Below, in pieces: positions 20,883-28,169 of a stretch of 28,169 bases of DNA. Positions within the stretch are counted from its first letter, which is position 1. Every line of letters starts with the position of its first letter. This stretch comes from an uncultured Subdoligranulum sp. (GTDB lineage: Bacteria > Bacillota > Clostridia > Christensenellales > CAG-314), in contig CABUZX010000016.1 of the NCBI GenBank assembly GCA_902496185.1, forward strand, positions 1 through 28,169, given 5' to 3'. A program made the position numbers and the translations under genes. The notes beneath the pieces are model-generated. The model saw only the letters and a program-made list of their open reading frames with translations. It had not been told where the DNA came from and searched no databases.

Positions 20883-23831
20883 TTATGCTTTCTTTTGTTG
20901 TTTCTTTTCTCTTATGATTTCATGAATCCACTTAAACTTAAATTTGCGAACCGCTACGTCAAGCAGTACGAAGATAATTGCCAAAATCATAAATAATACT
21001 CTTGGATCAAAAACCTTTTTGATTGTATCTTCTGCATTTAAAATCATAGAAGTATCATCAAGATCCGTAACGTACGTACCGCTACCTCTCAAAGCAATTT
21101 CCTTCAAATTTTCAGTAAGCTGTTCCTCAAACCCATCCTCTTCAAACAGGTCATACTCTTCCGAATAAGAGAACGTCTTATAGATAGTCACTTTTTTGCC
21201 TGACGAAGTACCGTCTGCTTTAATCTTTTCAAGATCTATTCTATAAACACCAGCTCTCTTAAAGACAAAATTACAAGCAAGCACGTTTTGAACGTCCGCA
21301 TCAGTAGTAAAGTGCATTGTCACGTAAGCATCAAGCATTGCAACGTCAACGTCTTCAGCAACCGAAGCATTTAATGACAAAACCAACGTATCGGCCTCTC
21401 CAGCCACTAAAGCAGGAGCATAAATCGCGCCCCTAATATACTCTCCATCTTCAAAGGTGTCAAATATAGTCAAGCTGTTAGTATAGTTGTCTTGCTCAAA
21501 CTCATAAGTCAATTCTGACGGTCTGATATTTTCAAACGGCATAAGATTTGCAACGACGTTCAACACAAATTGTCTACCATCCTCGTCCGCCATAAACACC
21601 GAAGACCACGAATCTGTAGTACCTCTCAAATCCGACATAAAGCTTCCTACTCTACCGAGTCCAAAAGCCCATTGAGCATACAAAGGAACGTTATATTCGC
21701 CCGTAAGCACCAAGTCCACGCCCTTGTCTGCTTTTAGTTTTACACCGTAAAAGCCTCCCAAGGTAGCAATCATTTTGTTCGGATGATTTGGTAAAGTCTC
21801 AAATCCTTTAGTCAATAATGACAAAGAGTCTGCAATAGTCGGGTTAAAAATCTTCGCTTCGTTTTCCTTAATCGCAGGAGTTTCCAAGTCGCCTCTCATT
21901 TGGTCTGGCAATTTATCAACGTCCGTTACAACGTAGCAGTTACTACCTGCTTCTTTTCCGCCTGCAGCATTGGTAATATTATACATTTTTGTCAACGCGC
22001 TACTACCACCAGAGCCAACCAATACGATTGAAATAGTCGTACCGTCGTTGGTATAATACTGCTGAACGTAAGGAAGATATTTGTCTTCAGACTCGCCAGG
22101 CATACCGTCGGTAACAATAATAATGTGACGTTTTGCTACGGTCGTAAGAGTTGACAATTCCTGACCAGCTCTTCTGATTGCCTCCGAAAAGTTGGTAGCG
22201 CCTTGAGGTTTGTCTATCGTATCAATTCTCTCTCTGATTATGTCCTTATATACGACTGATGTTGGCGCCAATATCATATTAAAGGTTGAATCCAACGTCA
22301 TAATACCGACGTAGTCTCTTTCCGTCAAAACATCCAAACAAGCATATGCGCCGTTTCTTGCGGCCGTCAACTTATCTGCAGTCATTGAACCCGAACGGTC
22401 GATAATAATCATTACACCAACAGGTGGCGTGTAATTGATAACTTCTACGGGCAACATTTGTTGATAAACAGAGCCTTTCATATCAACTCTGCTATAAGAG
22501 TTTGCATTTCCTTCTTCGTCATTACCGCCAACGGTAAAGAGTCCACCGCCGTATTCGCTTACGTATGAATATATCATACTTATCGTACGTCCTTGATAAT
22601 CGTTTATCGTTGGATCTCCTTCTTGAGGCTCGGGATAATCCCCCTCGTAAAGAACCCTGTCGGCAATCGCAAGATTTTCATTGGAAATATTATTAAAAAT
22701 AACTTGATCGTATTGACGATAATCATTTACGGTTTTTGGCAACTGGTCGTAGAGCGCTTCCGTAATATTAATTACCGTTACTTCGTAAGCCCCGTTTGCC
22801 GTTGCCGTTTCTTCTTCAAGCAACATACGGAGATTTTCAGACTCTCCCGTTTCACTTTCAAAAATAAGTACCTTATTGAAAATGTCTATATAATAGTAGG
22901 AAATATAAGTATTGTTGTAATCGTAATTATTTTCATCTACCAACTCAACCTTGAGCGCATGTAAGCCACCCACGGCAAAGGTATGTTTAAAGATAATGGT
23001 TTGATCCCCTGCACCGGTAGAAGTAAAAGAATACACACCGCCGTCGCCATTAGCTGTATTCATAACGTTGTTGTCATACAACCTGAGAGACAATTTCATG
23101 CCCGGCGTAGTACTTTGAACTTGTACCGTTATTTGGCACTCTTGCTCTTCTTCGACGTGATATGTCGGCATTTGTATGCCTACAACTTGAGCGTCGCGTA
23201 TATTGAATTTAGACTTCACGTCAACAAAGTCAACGTGCATAATTCCGCCCTCGTCACTAATAATGCTTCTTATTACTTCGTTAGCCGATTCGTCCGTTTC
23301 TTTACCGTCCGAAATAACGACTATCTTCTTCCACGTTGCGTCTTCGGTAAACAAACCTTTTGCATATTTTAATGCTGCGGCAATATTAGTAGCGCTATTA
23401 TCCGGCTCTTCCGTCGCCTCAACGTAAGCGCCGTATACCTCGTCTATATCATCAGAAAGAGGAGCAACGTACTTTTGATCGTAACCAAAAGTAACAATAC
23501 CCAATTTTGTCCCTTCCAAATCATATTTAATTCCGTCAATAATATTAGCAATGCAATTTTCCTTATCTTCTTTGCTTACGTCAAGACTATCAGAAACGTC
23601 CACCAACAAAATAATTTCATTTCCGTCGTTTGGTATCGTATATGTAATAGTCATACCAGACAAAAGAGTAATTGCAAAAACGAATACTATCAATCTTAAA
23701 ACCAAAGAAATAATACGATTTCTTGTTCTTCTAAATCTTTTTTTGAGCCTAAAATGAGGCACCAAAGTCACCAATAATGCAGGAATAAACAATAATAGCA
23801 ACCATGGGTATAAAAATTCAAAACCTAACAA
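20883..23831 (-). CDS. Membrane protein with two VWA domains and a GATase-like middle
   Basis: A 982-residue protein with two N-terminal membrane helices (about 7-25 and 41-60) and one near the C-terminus (about 945-965). The first VWA domain begins at about 72 with MIDAS DVSDS (Asp78-Ser82) and VVISDGKE. About 318-465 resembles the glutamine amidotransferase-like fold found in such proteins, without a visible catalytic cysteine. The second VWA domain begins at 471 with a perfect MIDAS DRSGS (478-482), GATN (Thr546) and VTDG (Asp575). Such proteins are encoded with MoxR and DUF58 genes and are thought to act in MoxR-dependent protein assembly. The start is TTG at 23831: AGGAGG is 8 nt upstream and TGA precedes it in frame. 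An ATG close by opens a different frame of only six codons. It starts 16 nt after the BatA-like gene. Confidence 0.9.
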   Translation of the reverse strand: MLGFEFLYPWLLLLFIPALLVTLVPHFRLKKRFRRTRNRIISLVLRLIVFVFAITLLSGMTITYTIPNDGNEIILLVDVSDSLDVSKEDKENCIANIIDGIKYDLEGTKLGIVTFGYDQKYVAPLSDDIDEVYGAYVEATEEPDNSATNIAAALKYAKGLFTEDATWKKIVVISDGKETDESANEVIRSIISDEGGIMHVDFVDVKSKFNIRDAQVVGIQMPTYHVEEEQECQITVQVQSTTPGMKLSLRLYDNNVMNTANGDGGVYSFTSTGAGDQTIIFKHTFAVGGLHALKVELVDENNYDYNNTYISYYYIDIFNKVLIFESETGESENLRMLLEEETATANGAYEVTVINITEALYDQLPKTVNDYRQYDQVIFNNISNENLAIADRVLYEGDYPEPQEGDPTINDYQGRTISMIYSYVSEYGGGLFTVGGNDEEGNANSYSRVDMKGSVYQQMLPVEVINYTPPVGVMIIIDRSGSMTADKLTAARNGAYACLDVLTERDYVGIMTLDSTFNMILAPTSVVYKDIIRERIDTIDKPQGATNFSEAIRRAGQELSTLTTVAKRHIIIVTDGMPGESEDKYLPYVQQYYTNDGTTISIVLVGSGGSSALTKMYNITNAAGGKEAGSNCYVVTDVDKLPDQMRGDLETPAIKENEAKIFNPTIADSLSLLTKGFETLPNHPNKMIATLGGFYGVKLKADKGVDLVLTGEYNVPLYAQWAFGLGRVGSFMSDLRGTTDSWSSVFMADEDGRQFVLNVVANLMPFENIRPSELTYEFEQDNYTNSLTIFDTFEDGEYIRGAIYAPALVAGEADTLVLSLNASVAEDVDVAMLDAYVTMHFTTDADVQNVLACNFVFKRAGVYRIDLEKIKADGTSSGKKVTIYKTFSYSEEYDLFEEDGFEEQLTENLKEIALRGSGTYVTDLDDTSMILNAEDTIKKVFDPRVLFMILAIIFVLLDVAVRKFKFKWIHEIIREKKQQKKA

Positions 23832-23847
23832 TGTTCATTCCTCCTTA

Positions 23848-25956
23848 TTAGCTATTTTCGCTTACGTGCAACAACCATTCAGCAAACAAGAAGAATACTA
23901 AGGCTGCTGCAATGTAAAGCAACAAGTCCTTGTAAAATTCCTTTTGATACTCAGGCGCTATCGGCGCGTCCATCGTATCTACTTGCCAAATATTGCTTTC
24001 ATAAGACGGCATTGCAACAAAAAACTCTTCAATATAATTTTTGCCGAAATAAGACGTCTGCATGACCTTGTAAACACCAGGCATTGTAACATCAAACACA
24101 AAAGAAAAGTTTTGTCCCAACATTGGGGTTTCTTCGTAATACCAAGACAAATCATAATCGTGATAAACAAGGTTACCCACTTCATACACAACGGTCGCAG
24201 AGCTTGACATAACGTTAACGCCAATACTGTCACCTATAGCATGATCACTGGGGGCAATTATCGTCGGGAAGAAATAGTTAAACACGTTATTAAACCAAAT
24301 AAAGTATTCTTTTCTAATACTAAAATTCGAAAAGTGCGGGCTAAAAGACGTTACAGCTATTTTAGTACCACGAACGTTTTTTACCATAAGCGCAGGCGAA
24401 CCGTTACACGAAACCAAAACGTCGTATCCGCTTTCTGATATTGACAAACCTTTTGTCAAGAAGATATTATTCCAGTCACCGCCTTTCAAAACTTGAGCAG
24501 CCGTATCTGAAATATTTTCTTCTATTTGCAAATATTGTCTCGCGCCCTCGTAATCTCTTTCACCCGTTACGGTAAAGTCCGAACCAGGAACGGTTTCTTC
24601 GGGGTTAAAGAACATTACAGCGCCGTCCATAGGCAAACTATCCGGTGTAACGTGCTCAAATATGTAAAGATCAAACCCTTCAAGCGCATAATCTTTGCCT
24701 TCCTGAACTTCGGTTATTTGAATATCCCAACGATCGGCATATTGATCCTTAAGAGCCGTCAATGCCGCAGGCGCGAAGTTATTAGGCAAACTACTTACGT
24801 ATTGAATTTTGATAATATTTTTTTGATTTCCGTAAACGATATACCTATCATCAAGAGCATTTGAATCGGTCACACCGTCGTTTATTGTAATCTCAAAATT
24901 AGAGAAAGAGTTTACCCTATATCCCGTACCAAAGAAATCTTCAAGGTCAACGTATATAATGTTTTCCGGAGCCTCGGATACTTCCTCTTCGGAGGGAGCA
25001 TTTTTGAATATCAAAGTCTTTGGCTCTCCACTTTTACAATTAATATTAGTGGACACTGGACCCATATCTACGCCCACGTTCTCTCTGTCGATAGCGTTAG
25101 TATTGTTTACCATTAACGAAACGTTAATGATTCTTCCAAGACCCGCAGCGTTTTCGGGATGCGCATAATAACCGATTTCTACGTGGAACTCGTAATAATA
25201 TTCCACAGGAACAGCTTCTGCAGACAAAACACCCGCATTCCACTCGGTTTGTTCGTTTACTGATATAACGTTTACCATATTGGCATCATTGTACGTAGTA
25301 TCAGTATAAAAATAAACTTTCGCCGTAGGATTTTCGTCGATAATTTCCTGAGCCAACTCCATAGCGCGGTTTACGTCTGATTGCCCATAAGAACAGGCGT
25401 CTTCTTCCTTCAAAATTTCCAACTCCGTTTGCAACATAAACGCCTTTGAGGCATTTACTTGACGGAAAGTTTCTATGTCGTCCGTAGTACCGTCGTCATA
25501 TACTTCAGGATTAGTCGTAAGGAATCTTGGGTTTTCGTCCGCTATAATAACGGATATCGTACCTTCTTCTTCGCCAAAAATTCTATTAGCTTCGGTAATA
25601 ACCTTGTCTATCGCCCTATCAAAACGCGATACGTCGTCGTACTCCGTGCGCATACTTGCCGAAGAATCAATAACCAAAACGTATTCGTTTTTCGTTACGT
25701 CATTTTCAAACACTTCGTTTGGACGAGCCAAAATTAACGCGCTCAACGTCAAAATGAGGATTTGACAAATAATAATAAGCAAATTTCTCAATTTGTTGAT
25801 AGGAATTTTTCTTTTTCTGTATTTTAGGCTTAGTTTCCAAACAAAAGTACTGGAAACAAATTTCTGTTGGTAATTGGGTTTGATTATATATATAATAATC
25901 AAAGCAACCACGCCTAATAAACCCAACAGACCTAATGGTGCTAATAATTTCATCAT
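23848..25956 (-). CDS. BatA-like VWA membrane protein
   Basis: A 702-residue protein. The N-terminus fits the aerotolerance regulator (BatA) domain: a hydrophobic segment at about 6-26, the F..SS.FVWK stretch, then a second helix at about 57-77. A VWA-like domain follows with MIDAS DSSAS (Asp97-Ser101). The middle (about 375-470) again resembles a GATase-like fold (YALEGFDLYIFEHV) and a C-terminal helix lies at about 674-695, so most of the chain is probably extracellular between the last helices. The ATG overlaps the stop of the DUF58 gene in an ATGA, so translation is coupled. A second ATG follows directly. The second MIDAS positions are less clear than in the neighbouring protein, so metal binding may be altered. 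The likely role is as a partner of MoxR and DUF58 proteins. Confidence 0.88.
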   Translation of the reverse strand: MMKLLAPLGLLGLLGVVALIIIYIIKPNYQQKFVSSTFVWKLSLKYRKRKIPINKLRNLLIIICQILILTLSALILARPNEVFENDVTKNEYVLVIDSSASMRTEYDDVSRFDRAIDKVITEANRIFGEEEGTISVIIADENPRFLTTNPEVYDDGTTDDIETFRQVNASKAFMLQTELEILKEEDACSYGQSDVNRAMELAQEIIDENPTAKVYFYTDTTYNDANMVNVISVNEQTEWNAGVLSAEAVPVEYYYEFHVEIGYYAHPENAAGLGRIINVSLMVNNTNAIDRENVGVDMGPVSTNINCKSGEPKTLIFKNAPSEEEVSEAPENIIYVDLEDFFGTGYRVNSFSNFEITINDGVTDSNALDDRYIVYGNQKNIIKIQYVSSLPNNFAPAALTALKDQYADRWDIQITEVQEGKDYALEGFDLYIFEHVTPDSLPMDGAVMFFNPEETVPGSDFTVTGERDYEGARQYLQIEENISDTAAQVLKGGDWNNIFLTKGLSISESGYDVLVSCNGSPALMVKNVRGTKIAVTSFSPHFSNFSIRKEYFIWFNNVFNYFFPTIIAPSDHAIGDSIGVNVMSSSATVVYEVGNLVYHDYDLSWYYEETPMLGQNFSFVFDVTMPGVYKVMQTSYFGKNYIEEFFVAMPSYESNIWQVDTMDAPIAPEYQKEFYKDLLLYIAAALVFFLFAEWLLHVSENS

Positions 25957-26852
25957 GACATAATACCTGCCTTAAATAACCCACCAAACAAGACCCTTTC
26001 AATAGGATCTTCGGTACATACAGATATGAAACTGCCACCACGCTTTACAGCGAAAGATTTAATATCGTCAATAAAGTCTTTTATTGCTTCTTCGTATGCC
26101 AGTTGCATACTACGCGTAATATTAAGCTTCATATTTTTAAGGTCAGCCAAATCAACCGACTCGGAGTCAACCATTGAAACACGACCAGAATAAGACGGGT
26201 CGATTTCTTCCGGCGTAAGCACCTGAATCAATAAAACTTGCCTGTTTTTGTAACATAAATAATCTACTGCTTTTTTCCAGTTGCTGTCAGTCATAAAGTC
26301 GGAAATAATAATAGACAAACTATTTCCCGAACTTGTATCTGTGCAACCCGTCACACACGCTTCAATATCAGAGTCTTCATCAAATTTAAAATTCCTAAAG
26401 GCACCTATTGCTCTGAAGAATGAGTTTTTACCAACGATAGTCCCAAACGGATTATCACATTTTTTGCCACGCATAAAGTTAAACTCAACTTTATCCATGT
26501 TGTGAACGCCCAAATAACCCAACGCCGCCGCCGTTGCGATTGCATAATTGGCCTTTTGAGGATCATCCTTACCCATAGAAGCAGAACAATCAAGGAATAT
26601 TTGAACTTTCATCTGACGCTCATCGGTAAACAGCTTTAAATAGTGCTTACCGAAACGAGCGTAAAGATTCCAGTCTATTCTCCTGATGTCGTCACCTAAC
26701 GCATATTCACGGTAATCGGCAAATTCCACCGTCTGTCCATAAGTTTTAACAAGGTGCTTACCGCCAAAATACCCGATAAGGTTAGTTCTCAAATTTAAAT
26801 CCAAACTCTCCAAACGAGCGAAAAAAGCATCGTTTAATAAAATTTCTTTCAT
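25953..26852 (-). CDS. DUF58 domain protein (VWA-like, MoxR partner)
   Basis: A 299-residue soluble protein. The DUF58 signature is clear at about 50-78: YALGDDIRRIDWNLYARFGK, then Y.K.F..E. It is followed directly by a VWA-type MIDAS DCSAS (Asp88-Ser92) and later IIISDF. DUF58 proteins are nearly always encoded next to a MoxR ATPase and are believed to link it to VWA clients. There are no membrane segments, so unlike longer DUF58 members it is cytoplasmic. The gene begins 40 nt after moxR and ends in a 4-nt overlap with the BatA-like gene. A GGGGAAA stretch serves as a modest ribosome site. Confidence 0.93.
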   Translation of the reverse strand: MKEILLNDAFFARLESLDLNLRTNLIGYFGGKHLVKTYGQTVEFADYREYALGDDIRRIDWNLYARFGKHYLKLFTDERQMKVQIFLDCSASMGKDDPQKANYAIATAAALGYLGVHNMDKVEFNFMRGKKCDNPFGTIVGKNSFFRAIGAFRNFKFDEDSDIEACVTGCTDTSSGNSLSIIISDFMTDSNWKKAVDYLCYKNRQVLLIQVLTPEEIDPSYSGRVSMVDSESVDLADLKNMKLNITRSMQLAYEEAIKDFIDDIKSFAVKRGGSFISVCTEDPIERVLFGGLFKAGIMS

Positions 26853-26892
26853 TTTTTTCCCCGCTAATGTTGAATTTGTTTAAGGGGTAAAA

Positions 26893-27939
26893 TTATTTTT
26901 TACCCTTGTATTTTGCGCCTACTTCGTCAAGAATCATCTTGATAATATCATCTGCCGAAACGCCTTCTGCAATAGCTTCAAAGTTGAGCTTGAGACGGTG
27001 ACGCAATACAGCGTATGCCATTTCGTTAATATCGTTATAAGAAACGTTAAATCTACCTTTAACCAAAGCCAAAACCTTACCGGAAGAAATAAGTGCCTGA
27101 CCTGCACGGGGGCTGGCGCCCAAACGAACGTACTTTTTGGTGGCTTCCGTTGCATATTCACTATCGGGGTGAGTAGCAGACGTCAAAATCATTGCATATT
27201 TCATAACGTCCGTAGGTACGGGGATTTGGTTCGCTGTAGCGCGCATCTTCAAAAGTTGTTCGCCTGTACATACTGCGTCAGCAACTTCGTCCATAGTTTT
27301 TTGCGTCATGGTAACGATCTTCATAAGATCTTCTACGCCGGGGTTAAATACCAAGAGCTTAAACATAAAACGGTCCATCTGCGCTTCGGGCAACGGATAG
27401 GTACCATCTTGTTCAATCGGGTTTTGAGTAGCCAAAACAAAGAACGGTTCCTTCATTTTTCTCGATTCACCCATAACGGTAACTTTATGTTCCTGCATGG
27501 CTTCCAACAATGCAGATTGCGTTTTTGGTGTAGCACGGTTAATTTCGTCAGCCAAAATAATATTACTAAAAATCGGACCCGGTTGGAAAACAAACTTGGA
27601 GTTACCAGTTTGTTCGTCCTTTTCGATAATGTTTGTACCTGTAACGTCGGCAGGCATCAAGTCAGGGGTAAACTGAATACGTGAAAACGGCAAATCAAAA
27701 ACTCTACCAAGAGTACGAACCAAACGTGTTTTACCAACGCCCGGAACACCTTCCAACAAAACGTTACCACCGGCAATCATTGCAATAATAGTACCTTCAA
27801 CAACGTCTTTCATACCGACGACGTCACGTGATACCTGATCAAAAATCTTGTTACAAACATTGAAAAATTGTTCAATGTCTTTTTGCATTGTCGTATCTGT
27901 TGATCCATTTTGAATAACTTGTTCTTTGTTCTCGCTCAT
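26893..27939 (-). CDS. moxR: MoxR family AAA+ ATPase
   Basis: A 348-residue AAA+ ATPase of the MoxR class, chaperone-like enzymes thought to help metal insertion into or assembly of VWA-containing complexes. Walker A is GVPGVGKT (64-71), followed by the family's QFTPDLMPADVTG. Walker B is IILADE (127-132) with INRATPKTQSALLEAMQE, sensor 1 is ATQNP (Asn173), and the arginine finger lies in DRFMF (Arg190). GASPRAGQAL carries the sensor 2 arginine. The length and all motifs are complete, so it should be active. AGAGG precedes the ATG. It is the first complete gene of a tight cluster with the DUF58 and VWA genes; its promoter lies outside the window or within the partial gene upstream. Confidence 0.95.
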   Translation of the reverse strand: MSENKEQVIQNGSTDTTMQKDIEQFFNVCNKIFDQVSRDVVGMKDVVEGTIIAMIAGGNVLLEGVPGVGKTRLVRTLGRVFDLPFSRIQFTPDLMPADVTGTNIIEKDEQTGNSKFVFQPGPIFSNIILADEINRATPKTQSALLEAMQEHKVTVMGESRKMKEPFFVLATQNPIEQDGTYPLPEAQMDRFMFKLLVFNPGVEDLMKIVTMTQKTMDEVADAVCTGEQLLKMRATANQIPVPTDVMKYAMILTSATHPDSEYATEATKKYVRLGASPRAGQALISSGKVLALVKGRFNVSYNDINEMAYAVLRHRLKLNFEAIAEGVSADDIIKMILDEVGAKYKGKK

Positions 27940-27994
27940 AATTTTTTCCTCTAAATTTTTATTTTATTTTTGTTTGTTTTTGGATTAATTATTT

Positions 27995-28169
27995 TTAACC
28001 ACCTGGGTTAATGTTGTCAAAATATTTTCCAACACCGTCAGTTTGGTCGCCAGTCAGATTATCTCCGCCAGAAGAAACTTCGTTTTGAGTGTCTTGTACG
28101 CTTCCGGAGTACTCGTCACCGTAATAGGTGTTTCCGTCGTTGACTTGGTTGTTGGGGTTGGTTCTTCCG
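27995..28169 (-). CDS. C-terminal end of an unidentified protein (partial)
   Basis: An open minus-strand frame enters from the right edge and ends with TAA at 27997-27995. The visible 57 residues are rich in Asn, Gly, Asp, Gln, Ser and Tyr and lack hydrophobic segments, ending in KYFDNINPGG. The composition suggests an exposed, flexible tail of a larger protein. It lies 55 nt upstream of moxR on the same strand, so it probably belongs to the same operon. The family cannot be told from this part. Confidence 0.6.
   Translation of the reverse strand, partial: GRTNPNNQVNDGNTYYGDEYSGSVQDTQNEVSSGGDNLTGDQTDGVGKYFDNINPGG

Noticed and set aside
26998..27684. Plus-strand frame of 228 aa opposite moxR
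   Set aside because: Antisense to a complete conserved gene, rich in Cys and His from reversed codons, and without a start signal.
1..28169. CRISPR array, IS element or prophage
   Set aside because: I saw no regularly spaced short repeats, transposase or integrase genes, or phage packaging genes. The collagen-like gene is the only phage-like item.

Overview
The window looks like a chromosomal segment of a low-GC, endospore-forming member of the Firmicutes, probably class Clostridia. It carries a complete GerA-type germinant receptor operon, the spore protease-like gene yyaC, FtsH, AGGAGG ribosome sites and sigma-A-like promoters. The large BspA-like and InlB-repeat lipoproteins suggest an uncultured gut lineage such as Christensenellales, but that placement is an inference and is weak. 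TGA is used as a stop, so the code is the standard bacterial one.

Region 1 (1-2850): a minus-strand tRNA-Ser(CGA) lies beside a 61-bp duplicate of its 3' end and flanking DNA. Divergent from it is a uracil permease gene (uraA) with a good promoter and a leader holding an intrinsic terminator, so attenuation is likely. A small unrecognised plus-strand gene and a hairpin-rich intergenic stretch follow.

Region 2 (2850-9690, minus strand): ftsH with its own promoter and terminator, and upstream of it a spore germination operon read gerA, gerB, gerC, yyaC. The three Ger proteins would form the inner-membrane germinant receptor. The C subunit lacks the usual lipobox cysteine.

Region 3 (9690-11570): a divergent plus-strand gene for a collagen-like, phage-tail-like repeat protein without a signal peptide. 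It has a stem-loop in its 5' leader and ends at a perfect 42-nt palindrome that serves as a terminator from both sides.

Region 4 (11570-28169, minus strand): a long co-directional block. In transcription order it holds the end of an unknown gene, moxR, a DUF58 protein, a BatA-like VWA membrane protein, a double-VWA membrane protein with a GATase-like middle, a BspA-like leucine-rich-repeat lipoprotein, and a 1867-residue lipoprotein with InlB/MucBP-like repeats and a long array of DGxG-containing beta units. The first four complete genes are tightly packed or overlapping and form a MoxR/VWA module. The two surface lipoproteins follow after gaps of 89 and 349 nt. The MoxR-VWA machine may assemble, remodel or sense the surface proteins; that is inference from gene order only. 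This block and the collagen-like gene are the least ordinary parts of the window.
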